Shown piece after piece: positions 20,116 to 28,416 of a DNA stretch of 29,843 nucleotides. The DNA is from a bacterium (lineage in GTDB: Bacteria; KSB1; UBA2214). Under the pieces are notes generated by a model. That model made no database searches. It was given only the letters and a program-made list of their open reading frames with translations, and had not been told where the DNA came from. The DNA lies in the NCBI GenBank assembly GCA_029560815.1, contig JAKQKF010000308.1, positions 1 through 29,843 on the forward strand. The letters run 5' to 3'. The number at the start of each line of letters is the position of its first letter. The stretch's first letter is position 1. Made by a program: the position numbers and the translations under genes.

Positions 20116-21243
20116 ATGGCAAGCAAGGACTATTACGCAGTTTTGGGTGTGAGCCGCAATGCGGATGCGGATACTATCAAAAAGGCCTATCGCAAACTGG
20201 CCATGGAGTATCATCCCGACAAGAATCCGGGCGACAAGGCGGCTGAAGAAAAGTTCAAGGAGATCGCCGAAGCCTACTCGATCCTGTCCGATGCGCAGAA
20301 ACGGCGGCAGTATGATCAATTTGGCAGCGAGGGGATGCGCGGCGGAGGCGGAGGGGGTTTTGATCCCCGCGGCTTCGGCGACCCATTTGATATTTTCCGC
20401 GAGGTGTTTGGCGGCGGATTTGGTGATATCTTCGGCATGGGCGGGGGCGGCGGCCGCCGCGCGGCGGCGCAGCGGGGTACCGATCTTCAGGTCCGTCTGA
20501 AACTGGACATGGAAGAGATCGGGCGCGGGGCTTCGAAAAAAATCAAGATTAAAAAACTGGTTCGCTGCGAAAAATGCGGCGGCAGCGGGGCGAAGAGCGG
20601 CACCTCGATGACGACCTGCCCTCAATGCCAGGGCCGGGGCGAGGTAGCCTATCGTCAGGGCTTTTTCTCCATCAGCCGTACCTGCGGCCGCTGCATGGGC
20701 GAAGGCAAGATTGTCGAACACCCCTGTTCGAGCTGCGACGGCGAGGGACGCGTGCGGGGAGAGAGCACCCTGGATGTCGAGATCCCCGCCGGTGTCGCAG
20801 AAGGACAGTATCTGACCATCCGCAATGAGGGCAATATCGGCCTGCGCGGCGGACCCAGCGGGGATGTGCTGGTGATCATCGAAGAGAAGCCGCACCCCCA
20901 TTTTCAGCGCCACGGCAATGACATTCTCTATGATCTCAACATCAGCTTTCCCCAGCTGATCCTGGGGGATGAAGTCGAGGTGCCCACCCTGGAGGGCAAG
21001 GCGCGCATCACCATCGCTCCCGGCACGCAGAGCGGCAAGATCCTCAGGATGCGCGGCAAGGGCATTCCCAATCTTAACGGGGGTGGCGCCGGCGACCAGC
21101 TGATTCGTATCACCGCCTACACTCCGACCAAACTGGGCGAGGCCGAAAAGAATCTGATCCGCCAGCTGGCCAAATTTGAATCCCTCTTTCCGGAAAAGGC
21201 GGACAAGGGGCTGTTTGAAAAAATGCGCGAGGCTATCCGTTAG
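20116..21243 (+). CDS. dnaJ: Chaperone protein DnaJ
   Basis: DnaJ is the type I Hsp40 co-chaperone that delivers substrates to DnaK and stimulates its ATPase. In its 375 residues the J domain (1-70) carries the HPD motif at 33-35. A Gly/Phe-rich linker (about 73-120) with glycine runs follows. The zinc-binding domain has four CXXCXGXG repeats ([32 protein letters not shown]), and the C-terminal substrate-binding and dimerisation domains end near [10 protein letters not shown]. All key residues are present, so it is a full type I DnaJ. It follows grpE after 31 bases, and comEA-like DNA starts three bases after its stop. Confidence 0.96.
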   Translation: MASKDYYAVLGVSRNADADTIKKAYRKLAMEYHPDKNPGDKAAEEKFKEIAEAYSILSDAQKRRQYDQFGSEGMRGGGGGGFDPRGFGDPFDIFREVFGGGFGDIFGMGGGGGRRAAAQRGTDLQVRLKLDMEEIGRGASKKIKIKKLVRCEKCGGSGAKSGTSMTTCPQCQGRGEVAYRQGFFSISRTCGRCMGEGKIVEHPCSSCDGEGRVRGESTLDVEIPAGVAEGQYLTIRNEGNIGLRGGPSGDVLVIIEEKPHPHFQRHGNDILYDLNISFPQLILGDEVEVPTLEGKARITIAPGTQSGKILRMRGKGIPNLNGGGAGDQLIRITAYTPTKLGEAEKNLIRQLAKFESLFPEKADKGLFEKMREAIR

Positions 21244-21246
21244 CGT

Positions 21247-21687
21247 ATGCTGGAATTTTCACTCCAGGAAAAACGGTTCATCCTTTTTCTGCTGACCACT
21301 TTTCTGATCGGCTGCGCGGTGACCTATTATCGCCAGATCCACGGGGATGCCGAGCTGGCAGCCTGGCGGGAAGAACAGCTGCTGCTCTCGCAACAGATCT
21401 CGTCCCTGACCGCAGCTCCGGAGGTCGAAGCAGAGATACCCGCCACGGCGGGAACGCAGCAGAATCTTGTCAGCCTGAAGCAGCGTCTGGTGGCCAAACT
21501 AGATCTCAATTCGGCCACAGCTGAAGAGCTGGCCACCCTGGATCGCATCGGTCCGGCCCTGGCTGCACGCATCATCCGCTACCGGGAAGAACACGGACCG
21601 TTCAGGACGATCGATCAGCTTCAACAGGTCAAGGGAATCGGACCCAAAACATTTTCCCGTATCAAGGAACGAATAGAGGTTGACTAG
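21247..21687 (+). CDS. ComEA-like helix-hairpin-helix protein
   Basis: The 146-residue protein has one N-terminal transmembrane segment (FILFLLTTFLIGCAVTYY, about 11-28), a variable linker, and a C-terminal double helix-hairpin-helix domain from about 86: LDLNSATAEELATLDRIGPA, LAARIIRYREEHGPF and LQQVKGIGPKTFSRI. This is the ComEA DNA-binding module; in competent bacteria ComEA captures incoming double-stranded DNA at the outer face of the inner membrane. The topology is consistent with that. It begins three bases after dnaJ, an odd place for a competence gene, and lies just upstream of PilM/PilN-O-like genes, which strengthens a DNA-uptake or pilus link. ComEA-type HhH proteins also occur in lineages without proven competence, so I give no gene symbol. 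Confidence 0.83.
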   Translation: MLEFSLQEKRFILFLLTTFLIGCAVTYYRQIHGDAELAAWREEQLLLSQQISSLTAAPEVEAEIPATAGTQQNLVSLKQRLVAKLDLNSATAEELATLDRIGPALAARIIRYREEHGPFRTIDQLQQVKGIGPKTFSRIKERIEVD

Positions 21688-21761
21688 TCATCACAACAGG
21701 CTTCATGAGCCAAATAGCTGCATAACCTATAGCGAGAGCAGATCTGGAGGGGATAAACAAC

Positions 21762-22703
21762 ATGGATAATACAACAACTCAGCTTGGTCTCATGATGGCT
21801 AAAAACCGGTTCTACTTTCTCGAAGCCGGGACAAGCCGTCCGCTGCGACTGCTGTCAGCTGGTGCTCTGGACCTGGATGTGCCGTTCGATTTTCAATCTC
21901 TTGCCGACCGGGAACTTCTCTCCCATTTTTCCGGCGCGATCTCCGAAATGATCGACCGCTTCGCCATCTCCGCCCCCGCGCTCTCTTTTTGCCTGGACCG
22001 CCGTATGGTGCAGTTGAAACGCATCAAAATTGATCGCGAATTCAGCGAAACCGAGGTCCGTCAGCAGGTGGAGTGGGAGCTGGAGCAGATGCTGGTTTCC
22101 CCGCGCAGCGAGTATCACGCCAATTACGAGCGCGTGCGCAACGAACGGGACCATTATGATCATGTCATCATCGCAGTCGTCCGCAAGGCGATCATCTCTT
22201 ATCTGACCGACATTTTTAAAACCACGCGGATCAAGCTGGATCTGGTTGATGTCGACCTTCTCGCCGCTACGCGCGGCCTGCTCCTGCTCAAGCCCCAGTC
22301 CCGCGGCCTGGCTGCTCTCATCGATGTTCAGGAAGATCTGCTCGGTATCACCCTGCTCAAAAATCAGGGCTACCTCGCCTATGGCGAGCTGAGGCACCAG
22401 AGCGGCGACCTCGGCGAGGAGAACAACGAAGAGCTGGCCACCCGTATCAATGATGAGATCCTCCGGCTGATGGAAAGCCTGGGTGATGAGCTGTTGCTGA
22501 AGAGCATCGAGGAGATCTACATCTCCGCCGCAACCCTGCCCACGGCGACCGTGCACGCCCTGCAGCGCCTGCAGCGCGCTGCCCAGATTCAGATACTGGA
22601 GCCCCTGAGCCAGATCGATCATTCGCTCAGCATGGAAGCAGAACAGATGATTCGCGAGAACGCGCGTTATGTTTTGCCGTTGCTGGGCGTGCTCAGAGCG
22701 TAA
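21762..22703 (+). CDS. PilM-like actin-fold protein (type IV pilus/type II secretion-type)
   Basis: The 313-residue cytoplasmic protein has no signal or membrane segment. The central region (LDRRMVQLKRIKIDREFSET, VRQQVEWELEQML, HVIIAVVRKAIISYLTDIFK, LDLVDVDLLAATRGLLLL, AALIDVQEDLLGITLLKNQG) follows the layout of PilM/GspL-type actin-like proteins: activation-loop strand, helical segment beginning QQVEWELEQ, paired beta domains. The N-terminal phosphate-loop region typical of PilM (GLDIGSS-like) is not conserved; LGLMMAKNRFYFLEAG takes its place, so nucleotide binding is doubtful. ATG 21762 is preceded by GGAGGGG at a good distance. The next gene encodes a membrane protein with a PilN-like start and a PilN/PilO-like body, supporting an inner-membrane alignment subcomplex. 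Assignment is from motif pattern, not from strong identity. Confidence 0.66.
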   Translation: MDNTTTQLGLMMAKNRFYFLEAGTSRPLRLLSAGALDLDVPFDFQSLADRELLSHFSGAISEMIDRFAISAPALSFCLDRRMVQLKRIKIDREFSETEVRQQVEWELEQMLVSPRSEYHANYERVRNERDHYDHVIIAVVRKAIISYLTDIFKTTRIKLDLVDVDLLAATRGLLLLKPQSRGLAALIDVQEDLLGITLLKNQGYLAYGELRHQSGDLGEENNEELATRINDEILRLMESLGDELLLKSIEEIYISAATLPTATVHALQRLQRAAQIQILEPLSQIDHSLSMEAEQMIRENARYVLPLLGVLRA

Positions 22704-22755
22704 TGACTTGAAAGTACGGCAACGATGATCAGTTACAATTAGTTAAGGGGTCATT

Positions 22756-23811
22756 ATGAATCTTTTGATAGACCAGCGTGAAGAAACCAATGTGCAGGAA
22801 CCGGGCTGGACGCCGGAGACGACGGAGCAGCCCGTTTCCCCATTGATGGAGGAGCCCGCTTTGCCGAGAAATGCCGAAACGCCTCTCGACTATTACAATT
22901 TCGATGAACCGGAGGGCCAGAAACGCAGCATTCTCGGACCTGTTCTGATCATCCTTCTACTCCTCGCCGCCATCGGCGCCGCAGCTTATTACGGCTTTTT
23001 CTACAAGCCGGAGGAGCTGGGTGAGTTTCAAAAATCCGCGCAGCAGGCCGCTCCCCAGACGGCAGAGCCGGCGCCGGTTTTGACCGAGCCGGCCGTAACG
23101 GAGTCAGCTTCCACCACCGGGCCCGCTGTGGAATCTGCGACCGCTGCTGAGCCCGTCGCCGAAAGCGCGCCGGCCGGTCAGGCCCCGGACACCGGAGTCC
23201 CCGCTTCGTCCCGGCCGGAACCCGCCAGGCTGCAGCCGGCTGCGACCGGCAATGGCTCGCCCCTGGCGAGAGCCGCAGGTCTGTTGGGCGGCATCCTGGC
23301 CGCGCGGCCGGACGACCTCCACGTCAGCACCCTGATTCTGGACCAGAATTCCTTCTCCGCCGAGGTCTCGGCGCAGGGACGTGCAGTCATTGAGAACTAT
23401 GCCAACGCGCTGAAAAGCAGCGTCCCCGGGGGGCTGACCTCCTCACCGGCGAGCGGATACTACTCGGGCGCCCGCGCCCTGGTCACCGGGACCTTTCCTT
23501 CGATCTCGCCGCCGGCGCAGCCGGCAGTTGACGCCGCCGAGCTGACGCAGATCAGAGAGGAGCTGCGTGCAGCCGCCCGGGAAGCCGGATTGAAGGTGAT
23601 CGAGGTCTCCCAGGCCAAGCCCATTCAGCGCAGCGGCGAATCATGGACGACGATCTTTGCCAAAGTATCGGGCAGCGAAAGCCAGTTTGAAGCCTACTGT
23701 CTGAGCCTGGCCGGCCGGCTGCCGCAGATGCGGCTGGACAAGATCATCCTGCAGACCGACAAGGCGCAGAAAACGGTCGGCGTCCTTCGCCTCGAAGCGC
23801 GAACGCGTTAA
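22756..23811 (+). CDS. PilN/PilO-like single-pass inner-membrane protein
   Basis: The 351-residue protein begins MNLLIDQREE, resembling the conserved PilN cytoplasmic peptide (INLLPxRE-type) that docks into PilM. An acidic cytoplasmic stretch to about residue 55 and one transmembrane segment (LGPVLIILLLLAAIGAAAYYGFF, about 59-81) follow. A low-complexity Ala/Pro/Glu linker (about 90-165) leads to a periplasmic alpha/beta region with VSTLILDQNSFSAEVSAQGR and a second ferredoxin-like half near FEAYCLSLAGRLPQMRLDKI. The order fits PilN/PilO, with both roles possibly carried by one protein. ATG 22756 follows AAGGGG. No pilP, pilQ, pilB or pilC is in the window. Seen: topology and N-terminal motif. 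Inferred: partnership with the PilM-like protein upstream. Confidence 0.6.
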   Translation: MNLLIDQREETNVQEPGWTPETTEQPVSPLMEEPALPRNAETPLDYYNFDEPEGQKRSILGPVLIILLLLAAIGAAAYYGFFYKPEELGEFQKSAQQAAPQTAEPAPVLTEPAVTESASTTGPAVESATAAEPVAESAPAGQAPDTGVPASSRPEPARLQPAATGNGSPLARAAGLLGGILAARPDDLHVSTLILDQNSFSAEVSAQGRAVIENYANALKSSVPGGLTSSPASGYYSGARALVTGTFPSISPPAQPAVDAAELTQIREELRAAAREAGLKVIEVSQAKPIQRSGESWTTIFAKVSGSESQFEAYCLSLAGRLPQMRLDKIILQTDKAQKTVGVLRLEARTR

Positions 23812-23814
23812 TAC

Positions 23815-24393
23815 ATGCGCGTCATCGCCGGGCGCTTCAGGAGCCGCACCATCCTGTCCGTCAAGGGGGATTGGCTCAGGCCGACAGCCGACCGGACCCG
23901 GGAGTTTGTCTTTGCGTGGCTGGGCAACCTGGTCTCGGGAGCCCGGGTCCTCGATCTTTTCGCCGGCACTGGCAGCCTGGGCATCGAGGCGGTCAGCCGC
24001 GGCGCACGGGAGGCGGCTTTTGTCGACAGCTCCCCAGCCGCCTATAATCTGCTCAAGCGCAACATGGAGGCGCTGGGCATAGAGGCACCCCTCTATCGTC
24101 AGGAGGCCTTGACCTTTTTAAAGATGGCGGGCAGGCTGAAGTGGCGATACGACCTCATCTTTTGCGACCCGCCCTACCGGTATCCGGATATCGGCCTGAT
24201 TCTCTCCGAGGTGCAATCGGGACGCCTCCTGGAATCCGGCGGTCTCTTTATTTATGAAGCGAGTTCACGCGCACAATTCGCCTGCCCGGAACCCTGGCGT
24301 GCGGTGAAAGTAAAAGTACTGGGCGACACCCAGATCATCTTCTGCGGGTTGAATGATGACAAAGAAAATAGCGATCTATCCGGGCTCGTTTGA
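23815..24393 (+). CDS. rsmD: 16S rRNA (guanine-966-N2)-methyltransferase RsmD
   Basis: RsmD methylates N2 of G966 in 16S rRNA within the assembled 30S particle. The 192-residue protein starts MRVIAGRFRSR, continues with LRPTADRTREFVFAWL, has SAM motif I VLDLFAGTGSLGIEA (about 45-59) and the catalytic N2-guanine motif DPPY at 118-121, all family hallmarks. It begins three bases after the preceding stop and its end overlaps coaD by 41 bases. RsmD next to CoaD is a very common arrangement in bacteria. The C-terminal tail after about 178 is unconserved and is probably a by-product of that overlap. Confidence 0.94.
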   Translation: MRVIAGRFRSRTILSVKGDWLRPTADRTREFVFAWLGNLVSGARVLDLFAGTGSLGIEAVSRGAREAAFVDSSPAAYNLLKRNMEALGIEAPLYRQEALTFLKMAGRLKWRYDLIFCDPPYRYPDIGLILSEVQSGRLLESGGLFIYEASSRAQFACPEPWRAVKVKVLGDTQIIFCGLNDDKENSDLSGLV

Positions 24394-24844
24394 CCCGATC
24401 ACCTACGGCCACATCGACATCATCAAAAGGGCCAGCCTTCTTTTTGATCAGGTGATCGTCGCCGTGGCGCGCAATCTGGGCAAGACCCCGCTCTTCAGCG
24501 AGGAGGAGCGGGTCAACATGATCGAAGAGGCCATTCACGAACTTGCATCGGTCTCGGTGGACAGCTTCAACGGCCTGCTCGTCGACTATGCCCGCAGTGT
24601 CGGCGCACTCGCGGTTATCCGCGGGCTGCGCGCGGTCTCCGATTTCGAATACGAATTTCAGATGGCCCTGGTCAACCGCAAGCTCGACGAGCATATGATC
24701 ACGGTTTTTCTGATGCCGCATGAAAAGTATTCCTATTTGAACTCAAGTATTGTCAAAGAATTAGCCCGATTTAACGGGGAGGTGAGCTGTTTTGTGCCGC
24801 CTCATGTGGAAAAACGACTGCGGGAAAAGATGAGGACAATATGA
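24353..24844 (+). CDS. coaD: Pantetheine-phosphate adenylyltransferase CoaD
   Basis: CoaD transfers AMP from ATP to 4'-phosphopantetheine, making dephospho-CoA, the penultimate step of coenzyme A synthesis. The 163-residue protein shows the nucleotidyltransferase motif in [18 protein letters not shown] (T/HxGH), [20 protein letters not shown] and the second ATP motif [14 protein letters not shown]. The length is standard. The start is ATG 24353 or the adjacent ATG 24356. It overlaps rsmD upstream, and its stop overlaps the pta start in an ATGA junction, so translation is likely coupled in both directions. Confidence 0.96.
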   Translation: MMTKKIAIYPGSFDPITYGHIDIIKRASLLFDQVIVAVARNLGKTPLFSEEERVNMIEEAIHELASVSVDSFNGLLVDYARSVGALAVIRGLRAVSDFEYEFQMALVNRKLDEHMITVFLMPHEKYSYLNSSIVKELARFNGEVSCFVPPHVEKRLREKMRTI

Positions 24845-25821
24845 CGATTCTCGAACAGATCCAGGCCAAGGCGAAGGAGAAGGTCCAGGCGATTGTCTTT
24901 CCGGAGGGGGAGGACGACCGTACAATCCAGGCAGCAGCCATCTGTCTGGCGAACAAGCTTGTTTCACCGGTCCTCCTCGGTGACAAGGATAAAATTGAGG
25001 CCCGGGCCGCCGCGCTCGGAGTCAATATCGCCGGGACCGAAATTGTGACGCCGGAGAAGGACTCCCGCTTCGAGGCCTATGCGCAGGCGTTTTATGAGAT
25101 GCGCAAGCACAAGGGTCTTAATGCGGAGACTGCCCGCAAGAATATGGCCCAGCCCCTCTATTTCGGAGCGATGATGGTGCGGGAGAAACGGGTGGCCGCC
25201 AGTGTGGCGGGAGCCGTCCACACCACTGGAGATGTGCTTCGTGCCGCCATTCAGGTCATCGGAGTCGCCCCCGGCTTTTCCGTGGTCTCGAGCTGTTTTC
25301 TTATGGTTCTCCCGGACGGCCGCAACCTGACCTTTGGGGATTGCGCCGTAATTCCGGACCCCACCGCAGATCAGCTCGCGGACATTGCACTCGCCTCGGC
25401 CGAAACGCATCGCAGCCTCACCGGTGAAGAGCCTCTGGTGGCCATGCTCTCCTTCTCCACCAAGGGGAGCGCCTCCCATCCTCTGGTCGACAAAGTCCAG
25501 CAGGCAGTGGCCATCGCGCGTCAGAAGAAACCGGATATCAAGATCGATGGCGAGATCCAGGCCGACGCCGCTCTGGTGAGTTCCATCGGCCAGCGCAAGG
25601 CCCCGGGCAGCGCCGTGGCCGGGCAGGCCAACGTTCTGATTTTCCCGGACCTGCAGGCGGGTAATATCGGGTACAAGCTGGTTGAACGGTTGGCGGGAGC
25701 CCAGGCGATCGGCCCGATCATCCAGGGGCTGGCGCAGCCGGCCAACGATCTCTCCCGCGGCTGCAAGGCCGAAGATATCGTCAATGTGGCCTGCATCTGC
25801 AGCCTTAAAGCCAGAGAGTAG
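24841..25821 (+). CDS. pta: Phosphate acetyltransferase (Pta/PtB family)
   Basis: The 326-residue cytoplasmic enzyme matches the short, single-domain form of Pta, which interconverts acetyl-CoA plus phosphate with acetyl-phosphate plus CoA. Motifs are [16 protein letters not shown] at the start, [70 protein letters not shown] and the C-terminal [18 protein letters not shown]. The family includes phosphate butyryltransferases, but the [14 protein letters not shown] and GPIIQG signatures favour acetyl. No acetate kinase gene is nearby, so acetyl-phosphate use must be completed elsewhere. Its ATGA overlap with coaD couples synthesis of CoA and of a CoA-using enzyme. Confidence 0.92.
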   Translation: MTILEQIQAKAKEKVQAIVFPEGEDDRTIQAAAICLANKLVSPVLLGDKDKIEARAAALGVNIAGTEIVTPEKDSRFEAYAQAFYEMRKHKGLNAETARKNMAQPLYFGAMMVREKRVAASVAGAVHTTGDVLRAAIQVIGVAPGFSVVSSCFLMVLPDGRNLTFGDCAVIPDPTADQLADIALASAETHRSLTGEEPLVAMLSFSTKGSASHPLVDKVQQAVAIARQKKPDIKIDGEIQADAALVSSIGQRKAPGSAVAGQANVLIFPDLQAGNIGYKLVERLAGAQAIGPIIQGLAQPANDLSRGCKAEDIVNVACICSLKARE

Positions 25822-25839
25822 CCGGAAAAGGAAAAGAGC

Positions 25840-27045
25840 ATGGCCTTAGCCCAACGCATGATAAAGATGCAGGAATCGCAGACGGTGGCCCTGAACAGCA
25901 CTCTGGCCAGACTGAAGCGGGAAGGAAAGGATATCGTCGCGCTCGGCGCCGGTGAGCCCGATTTCGACACGCCCGATTTCATCAAGGAGGCGGCGATCGA
26001 GGCCATCCGCCAGGGGTATACCAAGTACACCCCCGCGGAAGGAAGCATGGAGCTGCGCGAAGCGATCGCCGGATGGCTGCAAGAGGCCTACGGGGCGCAC
26101 TATACCCCCCGGGAGATCGTCGTAACCGCAGGGGCAAAATACGCTGTCTTTCAGGCAATCCTCGCCGTCTGCGATCCCGGCAGCGAGGTGATCCTGCCGC
26201 AGCCCTATTGGGTGAGCTATCCCGAAATGATTCAGCTGGCGGATGCCACCTGCCGTCTGATCGATCCGGCGGACCGGGATCATCTCAAGATCTCGGCGGC
26301 GGAACTAAAAGCGGCCATCAACGCCAAGACCCGGCTGGTCATCCTCAACAGCCCCAGCAACCCGTCCGGCGCGGTCTACAGCCGCGAAGAGCTGGCTGCT
26401 CTGGTGGAGGTTATTCGCGACTCCGGCGTCTATCTTCTTTCCGACGAGATCTACGATCAAATCGTCTTTGATGAAAATGGCTATACCAGCCTGACCCAAT
26501 TCCCGGAGATCCGCAGCCAGCTGCTGCTGGTCAATGGCGTTTCCAAGAGCTATGCCATGACGGGATGGCGCATCGGATTTCTCGCTGCGCCGGAAGAGAT
26601 CGCTGTTGCGGTGATCAAGTACCAGGGCCACACCACCTCCAATCCGGCCTCCATTTCCCAAAAGGCGGCGCTGGCGGGCTATCTGGGCTCCAAAACCTTC
26701 ATCGGAGAGATGAGGCGGGCTTTTCTTGCGCGCCGGGATTATGTTTACAAAAGGCTGATGGCGATGCCCCGGGTAAAGTGCCTGCTGCCGCAGGGGGCCT
26801 TTTATGCCTTTCCGGATGTCTCCGCCTGGTATGGCCGCGAAAAAAATGGTTACAGAATTACCGATTCAGTGAGTTTTTGTCAATACCTTCTCCAGGAATT
26901 CGGGGTTGCGATTGTGCCGGGATGTGCGTTCGGCATGGATACCCATGTCCGGCTTTCGTATGCGACTTCCATGGCGGTTTTGGAAAAGGCACTTGATCGG
27001 ATTGAGAACGGAATACAGTCGCTTGAAAGCGCAGGGAAGTTTTAA
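25840..27045 (+). CDS. PLP-dependent aminotransferase, aspartate aminotransferase type (class I)
   Basis: The 401-residue enzyme is a fold-type I aminotransferase of the Ib (thermophile/Rhizobium AspAT) subgroup. Motifs are VALGAGEPDFDTPDFIKEAA, YTKYTPAEGSMELREAIAGW, VTAGAKYAVFQAI, LPQPYWVSYPEM, the cofactor-contacting NSPSNPSGAVYS and LSDEIYDQIVFDE, the Schiff-base lysine Lys236 in NGVSKSYAMTGWRIGF, and the substrate arginine region near VRLSYATS. It most likely transfers the amino group of aspartate to 2-oxoglutarate, although Ib enzymes may also accept other substrates such as prephenate. ATG 25840 follows GGAAAAGGAAAAGAG. Its stop abuts the FmdB gene (shared base 27045). Confidence 0.92.
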   Translation: MALAQRMIKMQESQTVALNSTLARLKREGKDIVALGAGEPDFDTPDFIKEAAIEAIRQGYTKYTPAEGSMELREAIAGWLQEAYGAHYTPREIVVTAGAKYAVFQAILAVCDPGSEVILPQPYWVSYPEMIQLADATCRLIDPADRDHLKISAAELKAAINAKTRLVILNSPSNPSGAVYSREELAALVEVIRDSGVYLLSDEIYDQIVFDENGYTSLTQFPEIRSQLLLVNGVSKSYAMTGWRIGFLAAPEEIAVAVIKYQGHTTSNPASISQKAALAGYLGSKTFIGEMRRAFLARRDYVYKRLMAMPRVKCLLPQGAFYAFPDVSAWYGREKNGYRITDSVSFCQYLLQEFGVAIVPGCAFGMDTHVRLSYATSMAVLEKALDRIENGIQSLESAGKF

Positions 27046-27290
27046 TGCCAACCTATGATTACCAATGCAAGAATTGCGGATATATTTTTGAGGCTTTTCA
27101 GAGCATAGCAGCCGACCCGATCACAGTTTGTCCTAACTGTGACCAGCCCGATGTTCATCGTGTGCTCAGCGGCGGAGTCGGATTGATTTTCAAGGGTTCC
27201 GGTTTTTACCAGACCGATTACAAACACAGCCATTCGACGACCAACTCTTCCAGCGAGACCAAGCCGGAGAAGAAGAAAAATGAGTCGTGA
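27045..27290 (+). CDS. FmdB-family zinc-ribbon protein
   Basis: The 81-residue protein begins MPTYDYQCKNCGYIFEAFQS, the standard start of FmdB putative regulatory proteins. It has two CxxC knuckles (CKNC and CPNC) that would bind one zinc, and the following VHRVLSGGVGLIFKGSGFYQTDY segment, also family-typical. The tail is polar, rich in Ser/Thr/Lys and probably disordered. The family was named for a suspected regulator of formamidase genes, but the molecular role is unproven in most bacteria. It overlaps both neighbours by a few bases. Confidence 0.9.
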   Translation: MPTYDYQCKNCGYIFEAFQSIAADPITVCPNCDQPDVHRVLSGGVGLIFKGSGFYQTDYKHSHSTTNSSSETKPEKKKNES

Positions 27291-28416
27291 AATTGCGTTC
27301 AACAGCCCGCTTCGGGCGGGTAAACGCAAGCTCTCCATCCAGACCCGTTACGATCCTGATTCGCGTAAAGCACTGACCTCCGTGCTGGATGGTGAGAAGC
27401 TTGTGGATCTTCGTGAAAACGTAATCGATGGGGCTGTCGCTGACGAGCTGCTCGAAGCGGAGGTCCGCCAGTTTCATGAACTGACGGTATCGGATCTGGA
27501 CCTGCTCTTCTGCGTCAACGACAAGGTTCTGGCCGGTGAGAATCCCGATTCTATGGCCAAACTGGGTACCCTCTTCCTTGAAAAAGGTTTTTACGACGAA
27601 GCCATCGATACCTTCTCCACCGTTCTGCAGCGGGATGAGAAGTTCGAGAATATTTACTATCTTCTGGGGCAGGCGTGGTACCGCAAGGGTGAGATTGACC
27701 AGGCCCAGGAAAATCTGCGCAGGGCGGCCGAAAAGCGGCCCGGCTATCCGGATTTTCACTATCTTTTGGCGGAAGTATTGCGTAAAAGCGGTGATCATCG
27801 CGCAGCCGCGGAGAGCTGTCAGAAGGCCCTCTCCCTCAATGCCGATTATGTGAGCGCCCACCTCCTGCTGGGTCTGATCTGGGCGGAATCGACGCTGCTG
27901 CAGCCTTCCCATCCAGAAATGCCCCCCCCGATCGAACGTATGAAGGAGAGCAAACAGCATCTTTTATTCGCTATGGATCTGGTCAACTCCGGGCAACGCA
28001 ATCATCTGGAAAAGGGATTGGAGTATCTGGAGAGCCGTGACCATCTCGAGGAGGGATTGGCTGAAATCGAAAAGGCGATCAGCCCGTCCGTGCAGAGCCA
28101 CCGCAGCGTGGTCGCGGACAGCGAATTCTATCTGAAATTCATGTTCGCTGATCTGGAGCGGGACAACCGGACCCTGGACAGCTATATCAAGACGCTGGAG
28201 ACGGCCATCAGCCAGCATCCGGACTATGCGGATCTGCACCAGAGCCTGGGCACAGCCTGCCTTCTGCGCGGCTGGCACAGCTTCACCCATGCGGTGGAGG
28301 CCTATCGTGAGGCCGTTCGCATCAATCCGGACTACAAGAAAGCGCAAAAGAACCTCAAACTGCTGGAAAATGACGGGCGTGGGTTTTTGATTCTCCTGCG
28401 CGCCATTCTCAAATGA
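27280..28416 (+). CDS. Cytoplasmic TPR-repeat protein
   Basis: The 378-residue protein has no signal peptide or membrane segment. Residues 1-80 form a non-repetitive N-terminal region. Then come tetratricopeptide repeats: MAKLGTLFLEKGFYDEAIDT, IYYLLGQAWYRKGEIDQAQE, FHYLLAEVLRKSGDHRAAAE and, after a spacer at about 205-285, a further pair ending with DLHQSLGTACLLRGW and YREAVRINPDYKKAQKN. TPRs act as protein-docking surfaces; no enzyme motif is present. It starts within the end of the FmdB gene (11-base overlap), so the two may work together. Its stop overlaps an ATG of a possible 52-codon ORF. Function not recognised. Confidence 0.8.
   Translation: MSREIAFNSPLRAGKRKLSIQTRYDPDSRKALTSVLDGEKLVDLRENVIDGAVADELLEAEVRQFHELTVSDLDLLFCVNDKVLAGENPDSMAKLGTLFLEKGFYDEAIDTFSTVLQRDEKFENIYYLLGQAWYRKGEIDQAQENLRRAAEKRPGYPDFHYLLAEVLRKSGDHRAAAESCQKALSLNADYVSAHLLLGLIWAESTLLQPSHPEMPPPIERMKESKQHLLFAMDLVNSGQRNHLEKGLEYLESRDHLEEGLAEIEKAISPSVQSHRSVVADSEFYLKFMFADLERDNRTLDSYIKTLETAISQHPDYADLHQSLGTACLLRGWHSFTHAVEAYREAVRINPDYKKAQKNLKLLENDGRGFLILLRAILK

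Noticed and set aside
20038..20913. 291-codon minus-strand frame opposite dnaJ
   Set aside because: It runs opposite the J domain and zinc-finger repeats; composition is that of a shadow frame.
22708..22739. Promoter TTGAAA/TACAAT before the PilN/O-like gene
   Set aside because: The boxes are 20 bases apart, outside the normal spacing, and the gene is probably co-transcribed with the one upstream.
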